Notes under the pieces: generated by a model
What the model was told of the DNA's origin: nothing
Database searches by the model: none
What the model saw: only the letters and a program-made list of their open reading frames with translations
Translations under genes and position numbers: made by a program
Shown: one piece after another, positions 27,383-36,488 of the stretch
Layout: each line of letters begins with the position of its first letter
Position numbering within the stretch: the first letter of the stretch is position 1
DNA from: Pacificibacter marinus
Lineage (GTDB): Bacteria > Pseudomonadota > Alphaproteobacteria > Rhodobacterales > Rhodobacteraceae
Assembly: GCF_018860665.1 (NCBI RefSeq)
Contig: NZ_JAHKPK010000064.1
Coordinates: forward strand, 1 to 64,000
DNA: 64,000 nt
Reading direction: 5' to 3'

Positions 27383-28065
27383 TAGCTTGCGCGTTCCAAA
27401 GCGACATCATCCCACGCCCCGTTAATCTCTGCCAAGCGTCGCGTTGCCATCTGTACCGCTTCTTGAGGCACTCCGCGCGCGATCATTTTGTCAGGGTGTG
27501 TTTCACGCACAAGATCTTTATAGGCCATTTTAATATCCTCAATGGCCATGTTCGGATCAACGCCTAAAATATCATAGGGGTCGCGTTCGGCATCAGGCAC
27601 AAAGCGGGCCCGAATGATACGAAATTTACGATCACTGATCTCGAAAATCTCAGCCACGCGGTGTAAAAATGCGTCCTCATTCGGGTGGTATTCACCATCG
27701 GCCATCGCGATGTGAAACAGCCCGTCCAACAGATCAAGCAGCGGCGTGCAATTGTCTCCATACATAGATTTCACCCGTTTGGCGTAATCTTCGAACCCTG
27801 CAACATCTTGGCGGGCAAGATTGAACACACGCCCCGCTGCGACTTCATCTTCGCTGGAAATATCAAACACTTCGCGAAAAGCCGTGACTTCGTCGCGTGT
27901 CACTTGCCCGTCAGCCTTGGCCATTTTTGCCCCTAAAGCGATCACAGCAATGGCAAAGCCCACGCGTTGTTCGGGTTCAGATCGCAGACGATCAAAAACG
28001 GCAGACAGGCTTTCGCCTGCGCGCAACGCCGCGATGGCGTCTAATATGCGGAACCAAATGGACAT
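27382..28065 (-). CDS. TerB-like domain plus C-terminal J domain (DjlA-like)
   Basis: 227 residues. The TerB-like helical domain (about 35-155) has acidic pairs typical of the fold (KADGQVTRDEV, MADGEYHPNED). The J domain (about 160-222) has DPYDILGVDP and the DnaK-activating HPD in THPDK. Unlike DjlA there is no N-terminal membrane anchor, only a weakly hydrophobic start. It should recruit DnaK to an unidentified client; the downstream gene is translationally coupled to it. Confidence 0.88.
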   Translation of the reverse strand: MSIWFRILDAIAALRAGESLSAVFDRLRSEPEQRVGFAIAVIALGAKMAKADGQVTRDEVTAFREVFDISSEDEVAAGRVFNLARQDVAGFEDYAKRVKSMYGDNCTPLLDLLDGLFHIAMADGEYHPNEDAFLHRVAEIFEISDRKFRIIRARFVPDAERDPYDILGVDPNMAIEDIKMAYKDLVRETHPDKMIARGVPQEAVQMATRRLAEINGAWDDVALERAS

Positions 28066-28146
28066 GAAAAGACCTTAGCGAAAAGACGAAAGACTGTCAG
28101 GTCACAAACTCATGACGGATTGCCACAGGCGCAGATACGCTGAAAT

Positions 28147-28638
28147 TCACAGCATCTTTTGCATGAAAAGTGCATCCAGCCAGCGATCAAACTTAAAACC
28201 AGACTGCGGAATGCGGCCAACCTCTTTGTACCCAAGCGCTTCGTGAAACGCGATGGAAGCTGTGTTGTCGGCATCGATCACACCGATCATCGATTTATGT
28301 CCCGCCTCGCGGGCGTGTTCTTCGATGGTGATCAGTAAAATGCGCCCGTATCCACGCCCTTGCGCGGCATCACTTAGGTAAACCGAATGCTCCATTGTAT
28401 GCCGATAGCCGTTGTTCGAACTGCGAAACTGATCATAGGTGGCGTATCCAGCGACTTCGCCGTCGACTTCTGCCACATAGAATGCGCGCCCTTCTTTGAG
28501 GCGGTCCTCGATCAAAGCCGCCCAGTCGTCAACGCTACGCTCCACCGACGAAAAGGTTGCTGTCGATTCCTCAACTTCAGGCTTCATGATCGCCTTGATG
28601 GCGCGCGCGTCTGCCGGTGTTGCCGTACGAAGTGTCAT
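28147..28638 (-). CDS. GNAT N-acetyltransferase, phosphinothricin-acetyltransferase-like
   Basis: 163 residues. Motif A (VYLSDAAQGRGYGRILL) binds acetyl-CoA, and the C-terminal FHEALGYKEVGRIPQSGFKFDRWLDALFMQK is typical of the Pat/YncA subgroup, which acetylates amino-acid-like substrates such as phosphinothricin or methionine derivatives. ATG 28638 overlaps the VOC stop as ATGA; a TTG at 28647 is also open. Confidence 0.85.
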   Translation of the reverse strand: MTLRTATPADARAIKAIMKPEVEESTATFSSVERSVDDWAALIEDRLKEGRAFYVAEVDGEVAGYATYDQFRSSNNGYRHTMEHSVYLSDAAQGRGYGRILLITIEEHAREAGHKSMIGVIDADNTASIAFHEALGYKEVGRIPQSGFKFDRWLDALFMQKML

Positions 28639-29255
28639 GCGATCCAAATCTCCCCTGAGGCTGATCCAATTTCTGCTTGCAAAGATGCCACGGGGCCTTC
28701 GCCAATAGATACATGTTCCATCGCCTGCACAAAAGGTGCAAGAGCCGCGCGTAAATCAGTTGCGCTTGGATGTGTCAATTTCAAACGACGCAACCGTAGG
28801 TCTCGGTGCGGCAAGTGCACTGTAGGGTGCGATGATTGCCATTCAATAAAGGTCGGAAAGCACCCGTCGAACAAGGGCTTTCCATCATCAGGCACCAACA
28901 TACGCCACGCATAATCGCCGCGTTCAAACGACATGATCCGTCCCACGGTGGCCGGCGCACGTTCCCATGCTTCATTCAGATCATCGCAGCGGATCACCCA
29001 ATTTGACAGCTTTGGCGCGCCGCCAAAATCGTCCAGTCCGAACCAACGCGCATGATCAGGTTTTGGGGCCTCGGGGTCGACAGAGATCACTTCGATATAT
29101 GATCCAACATCAAGGCGTGCGATGTGATTCTGCGTGCCCATAAGCGCATGTTTGCCACGGGCTTCCAGAGGCACATCCAAAAGCCCTTCCGCCCAAAGGC
29201 GTCCTTGGTTTAATTCGGAAGCGCAGACCACCAAGTGGTCTAATTCATACGGCAT
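28635..29255 (-). CDS. VOC/glyoxalase-like domain protein
   Basis: 206 residues starting MPYELDHLVVCASELNQGRLW, the opening of the glyoxalase-like group (PF13468 type) in the vicinal-oxygen-chelate superfamily. Repeated beta-alpha-beta-beta units and metal-ligand candidates (His7, the Glu of YIEVISVDP) are visible. The substrate is unknown. It is coupled by an ATGA overlap to the GNAT gene. Confidence 0.78.
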   Translation of the reverse strand: MPYELDHLVVCASELNQGRLWAEGLLDVPLEARGKHALMGTQNHIARLDVGSYIEVISVDPEAPKPDHARWFGLDDFGGAPKLSNWVIRCDDLNEAWERAPATVGRIMSFERGDYAWRMLVPDDGKPLFDGCFPTFIEWQSSHPTVHLPHRDLRLRRLKLTHPSATDLRAALAPFVQAMEHVSIGEGPVASLQAEIGSASGEIWIA

Positions 29256-29377
29256 GGGTCACCAAAAATAATATGCTTAATCGAACGGCAGAAACGTGGT
29301 GCCGTTTTCGGGTATGGTGCCCCTCTAGCAAGAGAATGAAAAGTGCAAAAGGGTCTGCGACCTCACATGCCCATTTT

Positions 29378-31507
29378 TTATGCTTTCGCGCCGCCAATCA
29401 ATTCCAGGATCTCACGCGCGGCCACTGGAATATTCGTGCCGGGCCCAAAGATCGCTTTGACCCCCGCCTCTTTCAAAAAAGCATAATCTTGCTGCGGAAT
29501 GACCCCGCCGCAAATTACAATAATATCCCCTGCCCCTTGCGCTTTGAGTTCATTGATCAATTTCGGTGCAAGCGTTTTATGCCCTGCCGCTTGTGACGAA
29601 ATGCCGATGATATGCACATCATTGTCGATGGCATCTTGTGCGGCCTCGGCTGGGGTTTGGAACAAAGGCCCCACATCGACGTCAAAGCCGATATCGGCAA
29701 ATGCAGTGGCGATGACTTTTGCACCGCGATCATGACCGTCTTGGCCCATTTTAACCACCAGCATACGAGGGCGGCGCCCTTCATTTTCAGCAAAGGTTTC
29801 TACGTCTTTCTGAATTTGCGCAAAGCCCGCATCACCTTCATAGGCGGCACCGTAAACGCCCGCCAAAGTTTTCACTTCTGCGCGGTGACGCCCAAATGAT
29901 TTTTCCATTGCCATCGAAATTTCCCCAACAGTGGCCCGTGCTCGTGCGGCCTCAACCGCCAAGGCTAAAAGATTACCTTTGCCAGTTTGCGCTGCCGCTT
30001 CCAAATCGGACAGAGTTTCTGACACCAAGGCATCGTCGCGTGTTTCGCGGATTTTCTCAAGCCGCGCCATTTGGCTCAGGCGCACGGCGACATTGTCGAC
30101 ATCTAAAATATCAATCGGATCTTCATTGTCTTTGCGGTATTTGTTCACGCCCACGATCACCTCAGTACCACGATCAATCAAGGCTTGGCGTTTGGCGGCA
30201 GATTCCTCGATGCGCAGTTTCGGCATGCCGGTGTTGACGGCCTTGGTCATACCGCCCATGTCTTCGACCTCTTCCATCAAAGCCCATGCTTTATCTGCCA
30301 ATTCTGCGGTCAGGCTTTCAACGTAGTAAGAGCCCGCCAGCGGATCGACCACATTGGTGATGCCTGTCTCTTCTTGCAAGATCAGTTGGGTGTTGCGCGC
30401 GATGCGGGCAGAAAATTCAGTCGGCAAAGCGATGGCTTCATCAAGCGCATTGGTGTGCAAAGACTGCGTGCCCCCCAGAGCCGCTGACATCGCCTCATAT
30501 GCGGTGCGGATCACGTTGTTGTAAGGGTCTTGCTCTTGCAGTGACACGCCAGAGGTTTGGCAATGGGTGCGCAACATTTTGGATTTTTCCGATTTTGGTT
30601 CGAATTCATCCATCACCCGCGTCCACAACAAACGCGCCGCACGCAGCTTGGCCGCTTCCATGAAAAAGTTCATACCGATGGCAAAGAAGAACGACAGACG
30701 TGGCGCGAATTTATCGACATCCATACCCGCCTTGATCGCGGTGCGTACATATTCGCGCCCGTCGGCCAAAGTGAACGCAAGCTCTTGCACCAAATTCGCG
30801 CCCGCTTCTTGCATGTGATACCCGGAAATCGAGATCGAGTTGAATTTTGGCATCTCATTGGCGGTATATTCAATGATATCTGCGATGATCCGCATTGAGG
30901 GTTCAGGCGGATAAATATAAGTGTTGCGCACCATGAACTCTTTGAGAATATCGTTTTGAATGGTGCCCGCAAGCAGCGCTTTGTCGTGGCCTTGCTCTTC
31001 ACCGGTCACAATAAAGGACGCGAGAATCGGGATCACAGCGCCGTTCATCGTCATGGAAACAGAAACCTTATCCAGCGGGATACCGTCGAACAGAATTTTC
31101 ATGTCTTCCACGCTGTCAATCGCCACGCCAGCTTTGCCGACATCGCCCTCAACACGCGGATGATCACTGTCATAGCCACGGTGGGTGGCCAAATCGAAGG
31201 CAACCGACACGCCCTGTTGGCCCGCATCCAGTGCTTTGCGATAGAAGGCGTTTGATTCCTCGGCTGTGGAAAAGCCCGCGTATTGACGAATGGTCCAAGG
31301 GCGGCCTGCATACATCGTCGCTTTCACACCGCGTGTGAACGGGGCCTCGCCCGGCGTGTTGCCAAGATGGGGCAAGTCTTTGATGTCGTGCTCATCATAC
31401 AGCGGCTTGACCGTGATGCCTTCAAGCGTTTCCCACGCGAGGCTGTCCACAGGTTTGCCGCGAAGCTCTTTGCTGGCAAGCTCAGTCCAGAGTTTTCTAT
31501 CGGTCAT
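29378..31507 (-). CDS. scpA: Methylmalonyl-CoA mutase
   Basis: 709 residues; the adenosylcobalamin enzyme that converts (R)-methylmalonyl-CoA to succinyl-CoA. The N-terminal substrate barrel has [16 protein letters not shown] and [12 protein letters not shown]. The C-terminal B12 domain has DGHDRG, the DxHxxG motif whose His replaces the lower axial ligand. It is the single-chain form, with no small subunit. It is the last step of the propionyl-CoA block, downstream of pccA, with a divergent DUF4174 gene between them. Confidence 0.96.
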   Translation of the reverse strand: MTDRKLWTELASKELRGKPVDSLAWETLEGITVKPLYDEHDIKDLPHLGNTPGEAPFTRGVKATMYAGRPWTIRQYAGFSTAEESNAFYRKALDAGQQGVSVAFDLATHRGYDSDHPRVEGDVGKAGVAIDSVEDMKILFDGIPLDKVSVSMTMNGAVIPILASFIVTGEEQGHDKALLAGTIQNDILKEFMVRNTYIYPPEPSMRIIADIIEYTANEMPKFNSISISGYHMQEAGANLVQELAFTLADGREYVRTAIKAGMDVDKFAPRLSFFFAIGMNFFMEAAKLRAARLLWTRVMDEFEPKSEKSKMLRTHCQTSGVSLQEQDPYNNVIRTAYEAMSAALGGTQSLHTNALDEAIALPTEFSARIARNTQLILQEETGITNVVDPLAGSYYVESLTAELADKAWALMEEVEDMGGMTKAVNTGMPKLRIEESAAKRQALIDRGTEVIVGVNKYRKDNEDPIDILDVDNVAVRLSQMARLEKIRETRDDALVSETLSDLEAAAQTGKGNLLALAVEAARARATVGEISMAMEKSFGRHRAEVKTLAGVYGAAYEGDAGFAQIQKDVETFAENEGRRPRMLVVKMGQDGHDRGAKVIATAFADIGFDVDVGPLFQTPAEAAQDAIDNDVHIIGISSQAAGHKTLAPKLINELKAQGAGDIIVICGGVIPQQDYAFLKEAGVKAIFGPGTNIPVAAREILELIGGAKA

Positions 31508-31618
31508 GAAAGGTTCCTTTCAAACGTGTGTGACTGCAGGGCCATTGCAGCAAAACACTTGGTGGTAATCTTGGTAAATCCTGCAAAGGGCCCTATATAG
31601 AAAGGAACCGGAGGATCG

Positions 31619-32080
31619 ATGAAACACATATTTCTCAGCGCCCTAGGCGCAGTTCTTATCAGCGTAGCGCCTGCAGCCTTTGCACAAGAGACGCCCGTTT
31701 TGGCACCCCTGTCGCAAGATGCAGAGGGCCTGGCCTTGGCGGATTTCAAATGGATCAACCGCGTCGTGGTGGTTTTTGCCGACAGTCCGCTTGATCCAAG
31801 TTTTCGCCAACAAATGGATCTGCTGGCAGAGCGACCAGAGCGATTGTTCGAGCGCGATATCGTTGTGCTGACCGACACCAATTCTGATACCTTGAGTGAT
31901 GTGCGCAAAACACTGCGCCCGCGTGGGTTTGCTTTGGTTGTTGTCGACAAAGACGGCACTGTGTTGTTGCGCAAACCTGACCCGTGGGATCTGCGCGAAC
32001 TGACACGCGCCATCGACAAAACACCGCTACGCCAACAAGAAATCCAAGACATCAAAGACGCCGCCCGCGCCGCGCGATAG
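31619..32080 (+). CDS. DUF4174 exported protein
   Basis: 153 residues with a signal peptide (about 1-22, PAAFAQ) and a thioredoxin-like strand pattern (RVVVVFADSPLDP, IVVLTDT, FALVVVDKDGTVLLRKPDPWDLREL), the DUF4174 signature. No CxxC is present, so it is not a thiol oxidoreductase of the usual kind. It lies on the opposite strand between mcm and pccA; a link to that pathway is not evident. Confidence 0.8.
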   Translation: MKHIFLSALGAVLISVAPAAFAQETPVLAPLSQDAEGLALADFKWINRVVVVFADSPLDPSFRQQMDLLAERPERLFERDIVVLTDTNSDTLSDVRKTLRPRGFALVVVDKDGTVLLRKPDPWDLRELTRAIDKTPLRQQEIQDIKDAARAAR

Positions 32081-32137
32081 GCTGCGGTCACGTGCGGGGC
32101 TTTATGCCCATGAATTGATGCGACGGCGGTCATGGGG

Positions 32138-34135
32138 TTATTCAAACTCCATGATCACTTCATCGACTGCCAAGCTGTCGCCTGCACTTGCGTTGATTTT
32201 GGACACCACGCCTTTGCGCTCTGCGCGCAGGATGTTTTCCATTTTCATCGCCTCAACAGTACACAGCGTTTGCCCCTCTTGGATTTCATCCCCAACAGCC
32301 ACATCGACGCCCACGATCAACCCTGGCATTGGGCACAAGAGCAATTTGGACGTATCCGCAGGTACTTTTTCAAGCATATACTTCGACAATTCTGCCGCAC
32401 GCGGACTGCGCACATAGACCGTCAAATCAGCCCCACGATTGCGAATGCGGAAACCGCCCGCCACTTTGCCCACTTTCAACGTCACCTTTGCGTCATCAAT
32501 CGTCACCACGGCCAAGGTTTGTCCTGGCACCCAATCGCTCTCAATACGCATCACCTGATCGCCCAGAGTGACGTTTGATCCGGTTTTATCGGCATCAATA
32601 CTGACAGGGAAATCTTGATCACCGATCTGCACAACCCAATCCGTGCCAACAATGCGTTCATGGTTGTCCATACGGCCAGAAATGCGTGTGCGCCGAATTT
32701 CAGCCACACGGTACATCGCCGCACTTGCCGCCGCGATTTTGCGCAGTTGCGCGTCACTCAGCAAAGCACCCTCAAACCCGTCGGGGTATTCTTCTTCGAT
32801 AAAGGCAGTGGTGATATTGCCAGAGACAAAGCGCGGGTGATCCATCACCGCAGACAAGAACGGTAGGTTATGCCCGATGCCTTCGATCTCGAACGCATCC
32901 AAAGCATCGCTCATGTGATCAATAGCCTCCGCGCGCGTTGGCGCCCAAGTGCAGAGTTTCGCAATCATCGGATCGTAATACATCGAAATCTCGCCGCCCT
33001 CAAAAACACCCGTATCATTGCGCACAACGCGGGTATCTGACACGCTTTCGGCAGGCGGGCGATATTTGCTCAAACGGCCGATTGAGGGCAAGAAATTGCG
33101 GTAAGGATCTTCGGCGTACAAACGGCTTTCCATCGCCCAGCCATTCATTTGCACGTCTTCTTGTTTGATGCCCAAAGGCGCGCCAGCGGCGATATTGATC
33201 ATCTGTTCGACCAAATCGATACCGGTGATCAGCTCGGTCACAGGGTGTTCCACCTGCAAGCGGGTGTTCATTTCAAGAAAATAGAAATTGCGGTCACCAT
33301 CGACGATGAATTCCACAGTCCCAGCCGAGGCATAATCCACCGCTTGCGCCAAAGCGACAGCTTGTTCACCCATGGCTTTGCGCGTGGCCGCGTCCAAGAA
33401 TGGGCTTGGCGCTTCCTCGATCACTTTTTGATTTCGGCGTTGGATCGAACACTCACGTTCTTGCAAGTAAATGCCATTGCCATGAGTGTCGCAAAGCACT
33501 TGAATTTCGATGTGGCGCGGCTGGGTGACGAATTTCTCTATAAAAATACGATCATCGCCAAAGGACGACGCGGCCTCGTTCTTGGACGATTGAAACCCCT
33601 CGCGCGCCTCGGCGTCATTATAGGCCACGCGCATGCCCTTGCCGCCGCCACCAGCGGAGGCTTTTATCATCACAGGATAGCCGATTTCGCTAGAGATTTT
33701 CACGGCTTCATCAGCGTTCTCGATCAGCCCCATATATCCCGGCACGGTGCTGACATTGGCGTCCTGTGCGAGTTTTTTCGACGTGATTTTGTCGCCCATA
33801 GCTTCAATCGCACCGACAGGTGGCCCGATAAAGGTCACGCCTTCAGCTTTCAACGCCTCGGCAAATTTGGCATTTTCAGACAAGAACCCATAACCAGGAT
33901 GCACAGCTTGCGCGCCTGTTTGGCGTACAGCCTCCAAAACCTTTTCAATCACGATATAGGATTGATTGGCAGGCGCAGGCCCGATGTGAACCGCCTCATC
34001 CGCCATTTTCACGTGCAGCGCGTTTTTATCTGCATCCGAATAAATAGCGACGGTTTTGATCCCCATTTTCTGCGCGGATTTTATGACACGGCAAGCGATT
34101 TCGCCTCGGTTGGCGATCAGAATTTTATCGAACAT
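32138..34135 (-). CDS. pccA: Propionyl-CoA carboxylase alpha subunit
   Basis: 665 residues: biotin carboxylase N-domain (MFDKILIANRGEIACRVI), ATP-grasp (KASAGGGGKGMR), biotin carboxylase C-domain, a linker domain and a C-terminal biotinyl domain with the Lys in VEAMKMEN. It carboxylates biotin with bicarbonate and ATP; PccB then transfers the carboxyl group to propionyl-CoA. The ATG at 34135 gives the family start; the ORF is open to 34291. It lies 5' of mcm and several kb 3' of pccB on the same strand. Confidence 0.95.
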   Translation of the reverse strand: MFDKILIANRGEIACRVIKSAQKMGIKTVAIYSDADKNALHVKMADEAVHIGPAPANQSYIVIEKVLEAVRQTGAQAVHPGYGFLSENAKFAEALKAEGVTFIGPPVGAIEAMGDKITSKKLAQDANVSTVPGYMGLIENADEAVKISSEIGYPVMIKASAGGGGKGMRVAYNDAEAREGFQSSKNEAASSFGDDRIFIEKFVTQPRHIEIQVLCDTHGNGIYLQERECSIQRRNQKVIEEAPSPFLDAATRKAMGEQAVALAQAVDYASAGTVEFIVDGDRNFYFLEMNTRLQVEHPVTELITGIDLVEQMINIAAGAPLGIKQEDVQMNGWAMESRLYAEDPYRNFLPSIGRLSKYRPPAESVSDTRVVRNDTGVFEGGEISMYYDPMIAKLCTWAPTRAEAIDHMSDALDAFEIEGIGHNLPFLSAVMDHPRFVSGNITTAFIEEEYPDGFEGALLSDAQLRKIAAASAAMYRVAEIRRTRISGRMDNHERIVGTDWVVQIGDQDFPVSIDADKTGSNVTLGDQVMRIESDWVPGQTLAVVTIDDAKVTLKVGKVAGGFRIRNRGADLTVYVRSPRAAELSKYMLEKVPADTSKLLLCPMPGLIVGVDVAVGDEIQEGQTLCTVEAMKMENILRAERKGVVSKINASAGDSLAVDEVIMEFE

Positions 34136-34219
34136 GTGCTCTCCCTTTCTTTCTTCATATCGCTCTGCCCGACACATATGGTGATGCGGCCAACGATGGT
34201 ATTTCAAATCACGCGCATG

Positions 34220-34254
34220 AAAAAAGGCTCCCGAGCTGGCCAGCTCGGAAACCT
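34220..34254 (-). terminator. Rho-independent terminator of the small lipoprotein gene
   Basis: On the minus strand, AGG-x3-CCGAGCTGG/CCAGCTCGG-x3-CCT forms a long hairpin followed by T6. It lies between the lipoprotein stop and pccA, so pccA probably has its own promoter in the remaining 85 bp. Confidence 0.8.
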
Positions 34255-34317
34255 TGTTTTGCATAACGCCCGAGTCCGCCAAACGGCGCACTCAAAGCCA
34301 AATCTGTAGACTGTTTT

Positions 34318-34518
34318 TTAGCGACAAACGCCTGCGTCGTCGCACAGCGCGCCAGCAGCTGCGCCGCCAAGCGCGCCCACGGCCGCATTGCCACCTGTCG
34401 CATCCGCAACAAGCGCGCCAGCAAGGCCACCCGCGATGGCGCGTTCTGCGTCGTTGTCCAAACAACCGGCAAGGGCTGTGACTGAGATGAGGGCGAATGT
34501 AAGAAGTGATTTGCGCAT
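34318..34518 (-). CDS. Small glycine-rich lipoprotein
   Basis: 66 residues with a type II signal peptide and lipobox LAGC (Cys19), followed by a Gly/Ala-rich segment (AGGLAGALVADATGGNAAVGALGGAAAGAL) like glycine-zipper lipoproteins, and a CDDAGVCR tail with two Cys. It is probably anchored in the outer membrane. Function unknown; position in the pcc region may be incidental. Confidence 0.8.
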   Translation of the reverse strand: MRKSLLTFALISVTALAGCLDNDAERAIAGGLAGALVADATGGNAAVGALGGAAAGALCDDAGVCR

Positions 34519-34869
34519 GATTTTACTGCTCTTTGTTGTGTTGCACTTACTTTCAGTCTGCCAAAAAAAGCAGCCCGAGAAAAGTAAAATCCACAGACAT
34601 GAACAGTTTCGGCGAAAGGCAGCGCAAAACGCGCAGGATCACCGAAAGAAAAAGAAAGAAGGCAAGGACCGCACGCATCGGGCGCAATCCTTGCCCCAAG
34701 GGAAGGGTCGTAAGAACGTCGTCTATCTGAGCGCGCAATTCTCAAAGCGCACCGGATATCAATAGGATGAAAGACCGCCATCAAACGCGCAAGCCCTGCG
34801 TCAAAAGCCCCCCCAATACGGGCAGACTTTTGCGCAATGGCGTCATATGACAGCGACAATCCGCGCATC
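34519..34869. other. 351-bp gap upstream of the small lipoprotein gene
   Basis: No convincing gene. A minus-strand ORF of up to 61 codons (34553-34738) would encode a hydrophobic peptide with a possible 41-residue form, but no good ribosome-binding site is visible. Weak inverted CAAAAG/CTTTTG near 34802-34832. The lipoprotein promoter should lie here. Confidence 0.4.
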
Positions 34870-35283
34870 CTACCAAGGCTCCTCATCGGTTTCAGCATCC
34901 GCATCAAAGGGATCATCTGCCACGAACAAATCAGGGAACGTCACTTGGGCAATCTTGACATTGACTTGGATCATCGCCTCGTAAGATGCAGGGTCAAAGT
35001 TGTCAGGATCAGCGGGCACGATTTCACGCCCCCAAAACCAAGACAAACGCCCCGCATCCAAATTGCCGCGTTCAAACGGTTGATCGCCGAACATCTCCCA
35101 AATCGCGGTGAGAAAGGCCGCATCCACGCGTTTGTCGACAGGCTTGCGATCCTTGAAACGTTCAAGTGCTTTGAGCGGCGTCACGCCTTTTGGATTGGCG
35201 CGGCGCAACGTAAATTGATAATCCGAGCCGGGAAAGCGCCCGGGAAAGCCCTTGTGTTTGGGCATGTAATCTTTGGGTGGCAT
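34870..35283 (-). CDS. Conserved hypothetical protein in the pccB operon
   Basis: 137 residues, soluble, with a basic N-terminal half (MPPKDYMPKHKGFPGRFPGSDYQFTLRRA) and a very acidic C-terminus (DDPFDADAETDEEPW). There is no signal peptide and no family I recognise. It begins one base after the RidA gene, so it is cotranscribed and its translation is probably coupled. Confidence 0.7.
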   Translation of the reverse strand: MPPKDYMPKHKGFPGRFPGSDYQFTLRRANPKGVTPLKALERFKDRKPVDKRVDAAFLTAIWEMFGDQPFERGNLDAGRLSWFWGREIVPADPDNFDPASYEAMIQVNVKIAQVTFPDLFVADDPFDADAETDEEPW

Positions 35284-35284
35284 G

Positions 35285-35689
35285 TTATGCGTCCTCCTGC
35301 GGTCTGCGCGCGATCAGGTCGATCTCGACCAAAGCGCCAACAGCCAGAGCGGTCACGCCCACCGTGGTGCGTGCCGGAAGCTGGCCTTCGAGGAAATAAC
35401 TTTTGTAGGTGTCATTGAACAGCGCGTAATCACGCTCGAATGCGGTCAAAAAGCACCGACATTGCACAACATGACTTAAATCCAGATCCAACTCGGCCAA
35501 TATCAGCGCAAGATTGTCCATCACACGCCGCGTCTGTGCTTCGATGCCATCGGGCAAAGGCGCATCTGGGGCATTCGGATCGGTGGGCATCTGCCCTGTC
35601 AAAATCACCCAACCGTCGTCTTCGACAGCATGGGAAAACGGCGCAACAGGACGCGGGCCTTTGTCAAATAGGTGGAACTTAGGAGCCAT
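35285..35689 (-). CDS. RidA/YjgF family enamine-imine deaminase
   Basis: 134 residues. The C-terminal PARTTVGVTALAVGALVEIDLIA retains the Arg that binds the substrate carboxylate and the catalytic-site Glu of RidA proteins, which hydrolyse reactive 2-aminoacrylate-type intermediates. ATG 35689 (MAPKFHLFDKG) is preferred; the longer frame to 35785 runs into the upstream gene. It sits one base from both neighbours in a packed gene run behind pccB. Confidence 0.85.
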   Translation of the reverse strand: MAPKFHLFDKGPRPVAPFSHAVEDDGWVILTGQMPTDPNAPDAPLPDGIEAQTRRVMDNLALILAELDLDLSHVVQCRCFLTAFERDYALFNDTYKSYFLEGQLPARTTVGVTALAVGALVEIDLIARRPQEDA

Positions 35690-35690
35690 C

Positions 35691-36098
35691 TTAAAACGCC
35701 TCCCATTCGCAAACTGTGCCCGCTGGGCGGTAGGCTTCGAACACCTGTGCCACGTCTTGCTCGACGGAACCGAAAACAGTTTCACGTTCTGACAAGGAAA
35801 TAACGATCATCGACGGTACGGGAGCGGCGATACGTGGCATCGCGTAAGTATCGCACAAATACGCCATATCGGCTTCAAGCTCATCATAACTCAAGGCAGC
35901 CAGCGTTTGTGGCAATTCGGGCGCAACGAAACGAAAGCGCGCGGTCAGCCCTGTGGCGGGACGGTCCAACATACTTTCAAAAAAAGTAACCGGCTGACCA
36001 GAAGGGACAGTGATAACATCTAATTCTCGAGGACTTAGATCGGCATGCGCCGCTGAGGCGACTGACAGTGACAGCGTAAAAAACAATGCAACTTTCAT
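35691..36098 (-). CDS. Exported protein, possibly DUF6497 family
   Basis: 135 residues with a signal peptide (MKVALFFTLSLSVASAAHA), then DVITVPSGQPVTFFESMLD, RFRFVAPEL and two Cys (CDTYAMP and TVCEWEAF) that could form a disulfide in the periplasm. The family name is from memory. ATG 36098 overlaps the upstream stop as ATGA. Function unknown. Confidence 0.7.
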   Translation of the reverse strand: MKVALFFTLSLSVASAAHADLSPRELDVITVPSGQPVTFFESMLDRPATGLTARFRFVAPELPQTLAALSYDELEADMAYLCDTYAMPRIAAPVPSMIVISLSERETVFGSVEQDVAQVFEAYRPAGTVCEWEAF

Positions 36099-36466
36099 GC
36101 TGCGACCCTCCGTGCGCTGCGCACCCATCTGGCGCGGCGATCGGGGCAGTCTAGCATCTCTGACACCAAAGCCTCAGACCGCAGCTTTGGAAAACACCCC
36201 ATGACGGCGCCGCCTGCGGTAATTTCCAAATCATCGCCCTGCGCTTTGACCTGCACCACGGGCGCAAAGCCGCGCAAAGATTGCAACACACGCCACATAT
36301 CCTGTCGCACTTGCGTGGCAATCCGGCCTTTGCGCAAGTTCCCACCGCCTGAAATCACGGTTTTCGCCGCGAAATCAAAGCGTGCAGGCAAACGGCGAGA
36401 CAGCGTCAGGCCCCCGTCATCCGCGCGCAGCATATGCCACTGTTGATGCATTCCAGTTTTTCCCAT
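36095..36466 (-). CDS. Conserved hypothetical protein directly after pccB
   Basis: 123 residues, basic, no signal peptide or membrane segment. Sequence features are RFDFAAKTVISGGGNLRKGRIATQVRQDMWRVLQSLRGFAPVV and a terminal Arg-rich SARRVAA. No family recognised. GAGGA lies 5 bp before ATG 36466. It starts 22 bp after pccB and overlaps the next gene by ATGA, so it is part of the pccB operon. Confidence 0.7.
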   Translation of the reverse strand: MGKTGMHQQWHMLRADDGGLTLSRRLPARFDFAAKTVISGGGNLRKGRIATQVRQDMWRVLQSLRGFAPVVQVKAQGDDLEITAGGAVMGCFPKLRSEALVSEMLDCPDRRARWVRSARRVAA

Positions 36467-36488
36467 GATGTCCTCACATTATCCCAAC

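Noticed and set aside
34553-34738. Short hydrophobic ORF upstream of the small lipoprotein.
   Set aside because: No ribosome-binding site or recognisable family; kept only as part of the gap description.
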